Assembly (NCBI GenBank): GCA_002480645.1
Contig: DLCN01000003.1
Location: 186,001 to 250,000 of the forward strand
Reading direction: 5' to 3'
Origin: Balneolaceae bacterium UBA7797
GTDB lineage: Bacteria; Bacteroidota; Rhodothermia; Balneolales; Balneolaceae
Length of the DNA: 64,000 nt
Shown here: one piece after another, positions 1 through 8,930 of the stretch
How positions within the stretch are numbered: position 1 is the first letter of the stretch
Layout of the letters: the number at the start of each line of letters is the position of its first letter
Translations under genes and position numbers: made by a program
The notes under the pieces: generated by a model
The model's input: the letters and a program-made list of their open reading frames with translations, nothing else
What the model was told of the DNA's origin: nothing
The model's database searches: none

Positions 1-151
1 TCTGAATCCCGGGTACACCGCTGATGTTTTCCAAAAGGGAGCCGAAGCCATCCCAAATGCGAGTTTAAAAGCATTGGATAAGACAGGGCATATGTTACAG
101 ATCGAAAATCCTGAAGGTTTTAACGAATCGGTTTTACAGTTCGTTAAGTGA
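1..151 (+). CDS. alpha/beta hydrolase, C-terminal fragment
   Basis: This is the 3' end of a gene that begins before the window; 49 residues are readable before the TGA. The segment TGHMLQIENPEGFNESVLQF has the form of the last part of an alpha/beta hydrolase, where the catalytic histidine sits in a GH(M/V)xxxExPexF motif followed by a terminal helix. The nucleophile and acid residues lie outside the window, so the substrate cannot be inferred. The gene converges on the lipoprotein gene on the minus strand, with a shared hairpin between them. Confidence 0.6.
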   Translation, partial: LNPGYTADVFQKGAEAIPNASLKALDKTGHMLQIENPEGFNESVLQFVK

Positions 152-191
152 CACATAGTTAGACATATCAAGACATAACATCGAAAATTGT

Positions 192-225
192 AAAAGCACT
201 CGTCGGAAAGGCGGGTGCTTTTTTT
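192..225. terminator. bidirectional rho-independent terminator
   Basis: The arms AGCACTCG and CGGGTGCT pair with one G-U, separated by a short loop. A T run follows on the plus strand and an A run precedes the hairpin, so it can serve both the hydrolase gene arriving from the left and the lipoprotein gene arriving from the right. Confidence 0.8.
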
Positions 226-682
226 AATAGGTGGCTTTGTAGGTGATGTCGATATCAGCTTCAGTAACAGAATCATTTTCAACCGTAAATGGATTAATGA
301 GCCCGCCACTCACCCAGAGATTGGCATACAAACCGTCTTTTTCTTCAACAAACACGCTGTAGGTTCCTTCCGGTAATTCTGCCCGATAGATTCCGTCTTT
401 ACCTGACTTAACCTTTTTAACCAGTTTTGAGGTGACCTTTTCGGCAAAGGTGGATGATTTCCAGTTCACCTGTTCATTATAAGTAGCTTCATAAATATAC
501 ACCACCCGTTGAACCGGTGTCACCGTACCCGAAGGAGTACCGGGCATAAAATCACCTTCCCAGAATGTGACTTTTCCTTCAATTCCCTGAGTGATGGAAT
601 CTTCTGAATTCAGGATTCCGGAATCATTGCAGGCAGTAAAAAATAAAACCACACTTAGAAGGGTAAATACAGATCGTCTCAT
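224..682 (-). CDS. lipoprotein with carboxypeptidase-regulatory-like fold
   Basis: This is a small secreted lipoprotein of 152 residues. The N-terminus MRRSVFTLLSVVLFFTAC is a lipoprotein signal with lipobox FTAC. The start at 682 was chosen over an ATG 12 bases upstream because GGAG lies six bases before this ATG. The mature part contains GKDGIYRAELPEGTYSVFVE, typical of the beta-sandwich 'carboxypeptidase regulatory-like' fold, in which a strand pair ends in a GxY turn. No catalytic motif is visible. It lies 57 bases downstream of the large secreted DUF5695-type gene on the same strand, so the two may be co-transcribed. Function is unknown; a surface binding or structural role is inference. 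Confidence 0.65.
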   Translation of the reverse strand: MRRSVFTLLSVVLFFTACNDSGILNSEDSITQGIEGKVTFWEGDFMPGTPSGTVTPVQRVVYIYEATYNEQVNWKSSTFAEKVTSKLVKKVKSGKDGIYRAELPEGTYSVFVEEKDGLYANLWVSGGLINPFTVENDSVTEADIDITYKATY

Positions 683-739
683 ACACATCTCCATTATAGA
701 TGGATTAGGCTGAAAAGTTATAACCGTAATATATAGAAA

Positions 740-3469
740 TTAATTGGTTTGATTCAGTATCAAACTGTTTACACCGTCATTCAAAGGAACTACAAACGCT
801 TCTCTTTCAGTATCCAAAGATCGATTTGGTACATAGCTTCCGATTCCTTCAATTTCGGATGGCTGTTCAATTCGTAATCGTGCAACCGGACTATACTGAT
901 CTGCAACTTCAAACCGGATTTTTACTTCACCATTTTCAGGATTGAATGTGACTGTATCAAACTGACCTGCATCCAGAGTCAGCCACACTCCGGTCGGGGC
1001 TATAAATACGCGTTGACGGGAAGAATCCAATGGTTTAAATGTGATCTCAGTCCCCTCATCAAGAATATTTCCTCCAAATACCTGCCAGCCGAATTCCGGA
1101 TGATTGATCAGATAAGATCCGGTATTTACAGTATGACCAAAGAACCCTGAACCGTAATCACCAGATAAATAATCAATACGAAGTGTAGATGGATAGGAAT
1201 GGAATCCCGAAGGTCCGAATCCGTCTTCAGTTACGTTTGCAATGGCTCCCATCATCCCGCCATAGCCAACCCTTAGCAGATATAGATCCTGAGGATTTAA
1301 TCTGAATTCTGATAGCACAGGAATTGCATTCAACCCTGAACCATAGTGATGAAGTTGTCGCTCAATTCTGGAAAGATCACCGGCGTAGAGGAAATCCCAA
1401 TATCGTCGTGCGCTACCATTATACCCCCAATGAGGGACGGTTGGCATATAGCCTAAAATAGCATTGAGTGTGACAGTAGCTTTCTCATCAAAACCGAAGT
1501 AGCGACACCAAGCGTAGACTTCTTCTTGACCTGTTGAATCCCATGGCATTTCGCTGCCAAACGGAAAACCAAGCGACTCCCAGACATCAGCACGGGCTTT
1601 CATCGTTTTTTCCAGTTCAGCTGCTTTTTCAGTCCAGCCTTCCCGTTTCATATCCATCAGAATAAAAACGAATACGGTTCCTTCCATTTGCCCGAATTGT
1701 GCATAATGAGGAGCGTGTTTAACCATTGCCTGTGCCGTTTGATAGGCCCGCTCCAGATACCAGTCCCATTCATGATTATCTACCAGGCCCTCGTAGTTTC
1801 GGGCAAGGCGGTACATCACCCAGTGAAGTGCAGCCACATGCGGATAATTGTACGAGCGGTCCGGTGCTTCGGAATGTTCTTTACTCCAGCTGGGCCATCC
1901 GCCATATGGAACATCTTCACTATACGTACCTTCAGGCATCAGATCCGGTTCATAATAAAACATGCTACGCCGTACACCATATTTAAGAGAGTCTTCTGCA
2001 TATTGAAGTCCGCCCCAGACCACATCATCCACAAATAATTCAAGTTTGTCGATCTCAGATTTTTCGGGTTGAACCAGTTGCTTCATGATAGTAGCCAGCC
2101 AGGAATCAGCACCGCCTTCATCACTCAAACCGGCAACCCAGGCGCGATTGTCTTCGTCAACTTGTTCTGCTTTGCCGTAGTTATAACTGATGATAGAATT
2201 TGTACGTCCGAAAGGATCATTGGGGGTATCGAACCATTGTTCATTTGTTAAAAATCGTCCCATATCGTCCACTACCTGCGTAGCCGGCTTAATTACTTTG
2301 TAATGAATGGATTGATCGGTCCCATCCTCGTAATGAATGGTAACACGGCTTCGCCCCCAGCTGCGACCCTGCACCTTGAAAGCTTTCCAACCGTTTTTTG
2401 TGGGATCTTTTTCTTTCAGGATGACAGAACCCTTGGGAGTTACTTCGATCCATTCAATGTCATTGTTGAAATTCAGATACAAACTCCCAATTTCATCCTG
2501 AGGCAGCACATAACCGGGAAATCCCACCGCCACCGGTTTTTCATTTTTGATGAGGGTTGGCTCAATATCTCTGATAGATTCCGAAAGCAGAAACCGCACG
2601 CTGAAATCCCGACTCTCACCCGGTTCCAGAATTTCGGAAGAGGCCGGATTCCATGGCTCTGCTTCGCTCCATTCCCGCTCAGTAAATGCTTTAGTGTGAA
2701 CCATCCATTCATAAAATCCCTCAAAGGTGATGCCTCGTTGCGTCTTATCTTCATTGAGCGGTTTGTAGGCTTCAAAAGGGGTGTTTGCATCCGGAACAAC
2801 AATCAAGGCCGGTCCATGACCATTCAAGCGAGTTACCTGAAGGTACCCGGCATCCTGACCGATGTAAGGATCATAAAACGAGCATATAGCATGCGCGGTA
2901 TCCAGATCTTTTCCTGTCAAAATATTATTGAACACCATCGGAATTCCTAAGGCTCCGATCTCAACTCGTTCATCCGTAGTGTTTTTGATGGTGTATCTGA
3001 GTACTAACTGACCATTTTCCAGTTCCCAATACCGGTGAACCTGAACAGGTACTCTCCAACCTAACGTTGGGGTGATATCGGCAGCAGCCAGTATATTTCC
3101 TGAAACTTCTAAAGTGTTTACCTGTCTTCTGAATGTTGCCGTGGAGAATTCCTGCCAATCCAACGAATTTTCATTCCGAAGGCGAAGCGTAAGATCGCCC
3201 AGATGGTAAAATTCATTTTCTGCCCGGTTTTCTAATTCCTCAGAAGGAGTAAAATCAAAACCTTTCTCACCCTTCGGTTGTAATGCTGCAACCGTCTGCG
3301 ATGCTTTTACCAGTTTTAAATGGAACTGAGGAGTTTCCAGATCAATAAATCCCTGTTCAAGACGTAAGGCTGATTGGGTGTCCGGATTCGTATTCTGAGC
3401 AAATAATTGAACTGACAGGAAAAACGTTAATGACAGAATTGAGGTGAGAGATAGTTTTTTATTACTCAT
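740..3469 (-). CDS. large secreted DUF5695-type protein
   Basis: This is a 909-residue exported protein with a signal peptide ending LFAQ-NTN. The segment FDFTPSEELENR followed by YHLGDLTLRLR (about residues 72-98) resembles the conserved opening of the DUF5695 family. These are long secreted proteins with a beta-rich N-domain and an alpha-toroid-like body similar to glycoside hydrolases. The middle is rich in Trp, Tyr and Gly, as in carbohydrate-active enzymes, but I cannot point to catalytic acids. The start is supported by GGAG four to five bases before the ATG. There is no type 9 secretion C-terminal domain; the protein ends in LILNQTN. The downstream lipoprotein gene is on the same strand. 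A polysaccharide-related role is inference. Confidence 0.6.
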   Translation of the reverse strand: MSNKKLSLTSILSLTFFLSVQLFAQNTNPDTQSALRLEQGFIDLETPQFHLKLVKASQTVAALQPKGEKGFDFTPSEELENRAENEFYHLGDLTLRLRNENSLDWQEFSTATFRRQVNTLEVSGNILAAADITPTLGWRVPVQVHRYWELENGQLVLRYTIKNTTDERVEIGALGIPMVFNNILTGKDLDTAHAICSFYDPYIGQDAGYLQVTRLNGHGPALIVVPDANTPFEAYKPLNEDKTQRGITFEGFYEWMVHTKAFTEREWSEAEPWNPASSEILEPGESRDFSVRFLLSESIRDIEPTLIKNEKPVAVGFPGYVLPQDEIGSLYLNFNNDIEWIEVTPKGSVILKEKDPTKNGWKAFKVQGRSWGRSRVTIHYEDGTDQSIHYKVIKPATQVVDDMGRFLTNEQWFDTPNDPFGRTNSIISYNYGKAEQVDEDNRAWVAGLSDEGGADSWLATIMKQLVQPEKSEIDKLELFVDDVVWGGLQYAEDSLKYGVRRSMFYYEPDLMPEGTYSEDVPYGGWPSWSKEHSEAPDRSYNYPHVAALHWVMYRLARNYEGLVDNHEWDWYLERAYQTAQAMVKHAPHYAQFGQMEGTVFVFILMDMKREGWTEKAAELEKTMKARADVWESLGFPFGSEMPWDSTGQEEVYAWCRYFGFDEKATVTLNAILGYMPTVPHWGYNGSARRYWDFLYAGDLSRIERQLHHYGSGLNAIPVLSEFRLNPQDLYLLRVGYGGMMGAIANVTEDGFGPSGFHSYPSTLRIDYLSGDYGSGFFGHTVNTGSYLINHPEFGWQVFGGNILDEGTEITFKPLDSSRQRVFIAPTGVWLTLDAGQFDTVTFNPENGEVKIRFEVADQYSPVARLRIEQPSEIEGIGSYVPNRSLDTEREAFVVPLNDGVNSLILNQTN

Positions 3470-3669
3470 ATTACTCCGCTTTATTCCTATTTGCAGTTGG
3501 ATAGACTGAATTGATTGAGGAATTTGGTGTAATAATTACACTTAATCAAGAGGGCATTTTGAATTAATATCGAACCAGGAACAAACCTCTTTTAATTACT
3601 GAATTCTGACCTTTAATTCGCTTTTTAGTTCTGCTATATTCCACATCAAAAAAAATACAGTATTTACGA

Positions 3670-5478
3670 ATGAGTGATACCCCATCTAGCGAAAAAAAAA
3701 CCGGAGCAGAAACGATCAACTGGGATCTTAGTGATCTGTACACATCAACAAATGATCCTGAATTACTCTCCGATAAAAAAGAGATCCTGAACGAAGCAGA
3801 GCAATTTGCGGCTACCTATAAAGGAAAAATTTCAGGGTTAAGTGCCAAAGAGTTTTGTGAGATGCTGGAAAAGTATGAGACTTTGCAGGATAAGGGAGGA
3901 AAAATTGGTTCCTTTGCGTACTTACAGTGGAGTACGGATACCGCAAATGCAGAATATGGAAAACTGGTACAGGAGTCGAATGAACTAGGTTCGGAACTAA
4001 GTCAAAAACTGGTTTTTCTGGATGTGGAATGGCTTGAGCTCTCAGAAGATGAAGCACAGAAACTTATAGATGCCCCGGAACTGTCAAAGTATAAACATTA
4101 CCTGGAAAGCTCGCGCCGTTACAAAGATCATGTGCTTAAAGAGGAACAGGAACAGATTCTATCCGCTAAATCTGTAACTGGCCGAAGTGCATGGGTTCGT
4201 TTTTTCGATGAAACCTTAGGCGCTGCAAAATTCGAACTCGACGGAAAAGAACTAACCGAACAGGAAGCTCTGAGTAAATTGCACGAAAGCGATCGTGAAT
4301 TACGGATACGGGCTCATGCATCTCTTACAAAAACATTCAAAGATCTGGGACGGCAACTTACCTTTGTCTTTAACACTTTACTGGCTGATAAAGCTACAAA
4401 TGATAAACTAAGGCAATATCCAAGCTGGATCACCTCACGTAACTTATCTAACGAAACAGATGATGCTACCGTAGATGCATTAGTGAATGCAGTTACTGAT
4501 CAATACCCACTTGTACAGCGATATTACAAATTAAAGCGGGATCTGCTTGGACTCGATGAAATGTTCGACTATGACCGGTACGCCCCTATCATTCAGAACG
4601 AAGCTTCAATAAGCTGGGACGAAGCCCGTGAAATGGTGATGGATTCCTACACGGAATTCCATCCTGAAATGGGTAAGATCACCGGGTACTTTTTTGAAAA
4701 GAACTGGATCGACGCTGCTATAAAGCCCGGGAAACGAGGAGGTGCATACTCCGCAAGCACTGTACCATCGGTTCACCCGTACGTATTTATGAATTTTGAT
4801 GGAAAGATAAGAGATGTGCAAACCTTAGCCCATGAATTGGGGCATGGTGTGCATCAATATCTGAGCCGTCAACAGGGTGCTTTGCAGGCCGGAACACCAT
4901 TAACCACCGCAGAAACAGCTTCAGTTTTTGGTGAAATGCTGGTATTTCAGAATCTTTTAAAAGAGCTTGATGACCCCAAAGAGAAACTTGCTCTGTTGAT
5001 AGGCAAGATCGACGATACTATTGCAACAGTGTTCCGGCAGATCTCTATGAATAGATTTGAACATGCCATGCATACTGCCCGTCGTGAAGAAGGAGAACTC
5101 ACGACTGATCGATTCTCAGAATTGTGGATGGAACAGCAGAAGGCGCTTTATGGAGATTCTGTTTCACTAACCGAAGAGTATGGAATATGGTGGAGTTATA
5201 TTCCGCATTTTCTGCACACACCGGGCTATGTGTATGCTTATGCATTCGGAGAATTATTAGTGCTCGCATTATATGAAGAGTTTAAACAACGACCGGATGG
5301 ATTTGCCGACAAGTATTTGGAACTCTTAAGTGCAGGCGGATCGGAATGGCCGCATGACCTGGTTGCCAAAATGGGATTAGATATACGGGATCCTGAATTT
5401 TGGGCGAATGGCTTGAAATCATTCGAAAAAATGATAGATGAAGCTGAACAACTTAGTGGGGAATTAAAAAATAAATAG
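3670..5478 (+). CDS. pepF: oligoendopeptidase F (M3 metallopeptidase)
   Basis: This is a cytoplasmic zinc peptidase that cleaves short peptides in intracellular peptide turnover. At 602 residues it matches the PepF size. The catalytic motif is AHELGHGVHQYL (HExxH, near residue 388), and the third zinc ligand lies in TAETASVFGEMLVF, as in M3 enzymes. The C-terminal substrate-closing segment HFLHTPGYVYAYAFGELL is the family's conserved Tyr-rich loop. There is no signal peptide. The gene is alone on its strand, divergent from the DUF5695-type gene, and no terminator hairpin is evident after it. Confidence 0.93.
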   Translation: MSDTPSSEKKTGAETINWDLSDLYTSTNDPELLSDKKEILNEAEQFAATYKGKISGLSAKEFCEMLEKYETLQDKGGKIGSFAYLQWSTDTANAEYGKLVQESNELGSELSQKLVFLDVEWLELSEDEAQKLIDAPELSKYKHYLESSRRYKDHVLKEEQEQILSAKSVTGRSAWVRFFDETLGAAKFELDGKELTEQEALSKLHESDRELRIRAHASLTKTFKDLGRQLTFVFNTLLADKATNDKLRQYPSWITSRNLSNETDDATVDALVNAVTDQYPLVQRYYKLKRDLLGLDEMFDYDRYAPIIQNEASISWDEAREMVMDSYTEFHPEMGKITGYFFEKNWIDAAIKPGKRGGAYSASTVPSVHPYVFMNFDGKIRDVQTLAHELGHGVHQYLSRQQGALQAGTPLTTAETASVFGEMLVFQNLLKELDDPKEKLALLIGKIDDTIATVFRQISMNRFEHAMHTARREEGELTTDRFSELWMEQQKALYGDSVSLTEEYGIWWSYIPHFLHTPGYVYAYAFGELLVLALYEEFKQRPDGFADKYLELLSAGGSEWPHDLVAKMGLDIRDPEFWANGLKSFEKMIDEAEQLSGELKNK

Positions 5479-5597
5479 CTAATTAAAACAATTTCTTGAT
5501 CTTGCGAATCTGATTCAGGCTATAGTAAACCAGTATCTGGTCGGCTATATTAAGCGTTGTTAGTTATGGTAAGGTAGAAATTTGGAGTTATTGATAA

Positions 5598-7061
5598 ATG
5601 AGTCTTGAAAGACAGGATAAAGCTTTGAGGGAATTCAAGCAGATCATTGCCGATCTGGTTACCCTGTTGCGTACTTCAACCGGCGCTGAACTGGCGTATA
5701 TGTGCTGGGTAAATCATCAACGGCAACAATTTGTGTGGGAAACGCACAGCACTGATCTGCGAAATGTGATGTTCCAGGATAGGGTGAATTTTACCCATCA
5801 TTTTCTCGAAGAGTACAAAAAGATCACAGAGATTCAGGAACTAACTATCGGGGAAGATATCCCAAAAGGGAAACTAGCCCATTACTTCGATTTTGTGAAT
5901 GCCAGTAGTATGATCCTGATCCCATTCATTAATAATGGTGAGACTGTAGCCATTACTGTTTTGGAAGCTAACAATAAGATCAGCTTACAAGCTATCAAAG
6001 ATCAGGTCTATTCGTACAATAATGCGTTGGTCAATGTACTCAATACCTATCTTGAGATAGTTAATCTGCATGACCGGCAAAATGAATGGGATGAATATGA
6101 ACTTTCGCTGAACAAGCTCGATTACCGAATGCATCGGGTAGAGATGTTAAGCAAACTGCTTGAAGAAATTCAGTCGTACCTGCCCAGTGGAAAGGTAAGT
6201 TTGGTTTGTCCGGGAATGGATTCATGGAATGTAGTTTTGAATTCAAAGAACTCAGTTCAGCCACCAATGATCGGGCTTAAATTGGAAGAACGATCGGCAG
6301 CATACGATGCCATTGAAAAAGGTGAACCCGTATTTAATATCCATTTCAATAATAATCCCAAACTCATTTCAAGTAAAGAAATGCCGATTGATGGGGCAAG
6401 TTTGTGTATACCGGTAATGGTGCACGACCGACGTCAGGCAGTGATCGTGAGCAGCGACAAAGATGCATTGAATTACAAGGAATCTACCAAGCATAAACTC
6501 ATTAATCTGGTACGCATTGCCTCTCTGTCCATTCAATCCGTTACAAAGAAATCTGGAATGGCGGATGAATTGTTTACCCAGAATTTCGGAGCGTTTATGA
6601 CCGAACTCTGGGAATCTACAATAGATCATGAATTAAACCGGTTAGATGAAGAAAGTCCGGTTATGACCTGGTTTGGATTGATTTCTCCGGAGGATCCGTC
6701 CACCTTACGAACCAGATTCAGATTAGATGATCTGCAAAAGCTGCAGACAGATTTTGTGAGTTTTTTAAATCCCACTAAACATGGGGTGAATGGATATATA
6801 GGGTATAACTCAGATTATGTGTATTCATTTATCATTCAAAGCAAGAAAGTGAGCGCTGTGAACGACTGGATGGATAGTATTAATACTAAACTGGCTCACG
6901 GCTTTAAAACCTCATCCGGAAGTACTATCGATGTGGCTTTCAAAGCCGGGTATACCAAATTAACGACCGATCAAACCAATTCATATCAAGTACTGACTCG
7001 TGCAAAAAAGGCATTGAGTGAAGTGGTTAAGAACGAGGAAATGGAATTATTCGAAGCCTGA
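5598..7061 (+). CDS. GAF-like sensor protein with degenerate GGDEF domain
   Basis: This is a soluble 487-residue protein with no signal or membrane segment. Residues about 20-155 and 185-315 look like two GAF-type modules, for example the strand-turn ASSMILIPFINNGETVAITV and later SLCIPVMVHDRRQAVIVSSD. The C-terminal 150 residues follow the GGDEF fold plan: where GG(D/E)EF should be there is YNSDYVYSF (residues 403-411), and the end DVAFKAGYTKL...LTRAKKAL resembles the closing strand and helix of that fold. With the signature lost it should not make cyclic di-GMP. A regulatory or nucleotide-sensing role is inference. It precedes deoB by 79 bases on the same strand. Confidence 0.5.
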   Translation: MSLERQDKALREFKQIIADLVTLLRTSTGAELAYMCWVNHQRQQFVWETHSTDLRNVMFQDRVNFTHHFLEEYKKITEIQELTIGEDIPKGKLAHYFDFVNASSMILIPFINNGETVAITVLEANNKISLQAIKDQVYSYNNALVNVLNTYLEIVNLHDRQNEWDEYELSLNKLDYRMHRVEMLSKLLEEIQSYLPSGKVSLVCPGMDSWNVVLNSKNSVQPPMIGLKLEERSAAYDAIEKGEPVFNIHFNNNPKLISSKEMPIDGASLCIPVMVHDRRQAVIVSSDKDALNYKESTKHKLINLVRIASLSIQSVTKKSGMADELFTQNFGAFMTELWESTIDHELNRLDEESPVMTWFGLISPEDPSTLRTRFRLDDLQKLQTDFVSFLNPTKHGVNGYIGYNSDYVYSFIIQSKKVSAVNDWMDSINTKLAHGFKTSSGSTIDVAFKAGYTKLTTDQTNSYQVLTRAKKALSEVVKNEEMELFEA

Positions 7062-7140
7062 TCATATTAACGACAGGCAAATTTGAGAGTAGAAAAGGTA
7101 GACTGTAATAAGTATTGAATTAATAGGAGGCCAGGAATAA

Positions 7141-8307
7141 ATGCCAAATTGTTATCTCATCATTATAGATGGACTTGGAGTCGGTTCACAGGAAGATGCA
7201 CATCTTTATAGTGATGAAGGCATGAATACGTTAGGTCATGTAAGTGAGCAAACCGGTGTAAAACTTCCGAATTTAGGTCAGCTTGGAATTGGAAATATCA
7301 TCCCATTGAAATCAGTTCAAGCCAAAGAAAATCCTCAGGCTGCATACGGGAAAATGCGGGAAGTGTCGGGGGGGAAAGATTCCACGACCGGACATTGGGA
7401 GATAGCCGGAATTCAACTCGATAAGCCATTCCCAACTTACCCTAAAGGATTTCCAACAGAGGTTATAGATGCTTTCTGTGAAGGAATTGGCGTTGAAAAA
7501 GTACTATGCAATATGCCGTACTCAGGCACTGATGTGATTCGTGATTTTGGAGAAGAACACCTGATTTCAGGTAATCCCATCGTGTACACCTCAGCAGACA
7601 GCGTATTCCAGATTGCAACACACAATGAGGTGATTCCGGTAGAAAAATTGTACGAGTGGTGTGAATTTGCACGTACGCAAATTTGTGTAGGCGAACACGA
7701 AGTTGGTAGGGTCATCGCAAGACCTTTTACCGGAAATCCGGGAGCTTTCGAACGATTATCAGATCAGAGACACGATTTTTCGGCTATTCCACCAAAAAAT
7801 AATCTGGTTCAGAAGCTATTCGAGGCCGGGATCAGGACATATTCAATTGGCAAAGTGGTAGATCTTTTTGCAGAGATCGGATTCACTGACTTCCAACGTA
7901 CAAAGAATAATGCAGAAGGCATTCAGACCTTACTTTCTGTGATGGAAGAAGTGGAGGATACATTTGTATTTGTAAATCTGATTGATACCGATCAGCTATT
8001 TGGCCATCGGTGTGATCCTGAAGGGTATGCCGGGAGCCTCAAAGAGTTTGATTGTCAGTTACCCCATATTCTGTCAAAATTAAACGATGATGATCTGCTC
8101 ATCATTACAGGCGATCATGGAAACGATCCCTGTTCAACTTCCACCGATCATTCCCGTGAGTTTGTACCCTTATTGGTGGTAGCAAATGAAAAGAGCGTAG
8201 AAAAAGAACTTGGAGTTAGAGCTACCTTTAGTGATATCGCAGTTTCAGTAGCCCAATTTTTTGGAATAGAAAACACATTTCCCGGAAGCTCATTCCTAAA
8301 ATCTTAG
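7141..8307 (+). CDS. deoB: phosphopentomutase
   Basis: It interconverts ribose- or deoxyribose-1-phosphate and the 5-phosphate, linking nucleoside salvage to the pentose phosphate pathway. At 388 residues it matches DeoB. Alkaline-phosphatase-superfamily metal sites are visible: IIDGLGVG at the N-terminus, the phospho-threonine loop GGKDSTTGHWE near residue 80, then NLIDTDQLFGHR, GDHGNDP and DHSRE. The start is well supported by AGGAGG at 7125-7130. It follows the GAF protein gene but need not share its function. Confidence 0.95.
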   Translation: MPNCYLIIIDGLGVGSQEDAHLYSDEGMNTLGHVSEQTGVKLPNLGQLGIGNIIPLKSVQAKENPQAAYGKMREVSGGKDSTTGHWEIAGIQLDKPFPTYPKGFPTEVIDAFCEGIGVEKVLCNMPYSGTDVIRDFGEEHLISGNPIVYTSADSVFQIATHNEVIPVEKLYEWCEFARTQICVGEHEVGRVIARPFTGNPGAFERLSDQRHDFSAIPPKNNLVQKLFEAGIRTYSIGKVVDLFAEIGFTDFQRTKNNAEGIQTLLSVMEEVEDTFVFVNLIDTDQLFGHRCDPEGYAGSLKEFDCQLPHILSKLNDDDLLIITGDHGNDPCSTSTDHSREFVPLLVVANEKSVEKELGVRATFSDIAVSVAQFFGIENTFPGSSFLKS

Positions 8308-8442
8308 ATAAAAGATTGCCGCACAGATACTTGTAAGTATATGATATTTTTCTAATATAAGGAACTTCTACTGAGTTACTTTGTAACAAAAACAATATCT
8401 TTTACTCATAAGAGTTGTCTGTACAAAATATTTATAAAAACC

Positions 8443-8733
8443 ATGAATGCAGCTAATTCTACCTTAGATCAAAAGAAAGAATCGAGTGTAGTGAAAAAAT
8501 GTGATTTTTGCGGAGCGGAAGCAGGTCAGCCTCATCCAACCCGGGGATTTGAAGTAAAACTCACTCCGGTAATCGGAGGAGACCACTCAGAACAGGCCTG
8601 CCAGGTGTGCCGGGTTCATTACAGAAAAAAAGAGATCCCGGAGAAAAAACTCATTTCAAAAAATAAATCAGTATTCCTGATAATAACCCTTGCTGTTACA
8701 GCAACGGTTATAGCGTTATCATTGTTGATTTAA
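8443..8733 (+). CDS. small tail-anchored zinc-ribbon protein
   Basis: This is a 96-residue protein I do not recognise as a named family. It has two CxxC pairs (C20/C23 in CDFCGAE and C53/C56 in CQVCRVHYR), which should form one zinc ribbon. A basic linker follows, then a single hydrophobic segment from about residue 77 to the C-terminus. This arrangement predicts a cytoplasmic zinc ribbon held at the membrane by a C-terminal anchor. There is no clear ribosome binding site. It lies upstream of the sigma factor gene, separated by about 200 bases that probably contain the sigma factor's promoter. Confidence 0.6.
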   Translation: MNAANSTLDQKKESSVVKKCDFCGAEAGQPHPTRGFEVKLTPVIGGDHSEQACQVCRVHYRKKEIPEKKLISKNKSVFLIITLAVTATVIALSLLI

Positions 8734-8930
8734 TATCAGAAAATGCGTTTGGTATGAGAATACGATGTAATATTGTTTAGATATTTTCGTATCTTATATG
8801 GATTTTAAATCCTCAGGCGTGCAGACGCGAAAGAAGCTTCGAATACAGGTTGCAACCATTCAGCTTAACAAAATTATTACTGCACCCGATAATCGCGCAT
8901 ACGCAAATTTTCAATTAACTAGTTTAAACT

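Noticed and set aside
2303..2950. 215-codon plus-strand frame inside the DUF5695-type gene
   Set aside because: It is antisense to a long, signal-bearing gene with a good ribosome binding site; its composition is that of a reverse-frame shadow.
740..3469. Possible type 9 secretion cargo
   Set aside because: The C-terminus has no recognisable T9SS C-terminal domain; no other protein in the window shows one either.
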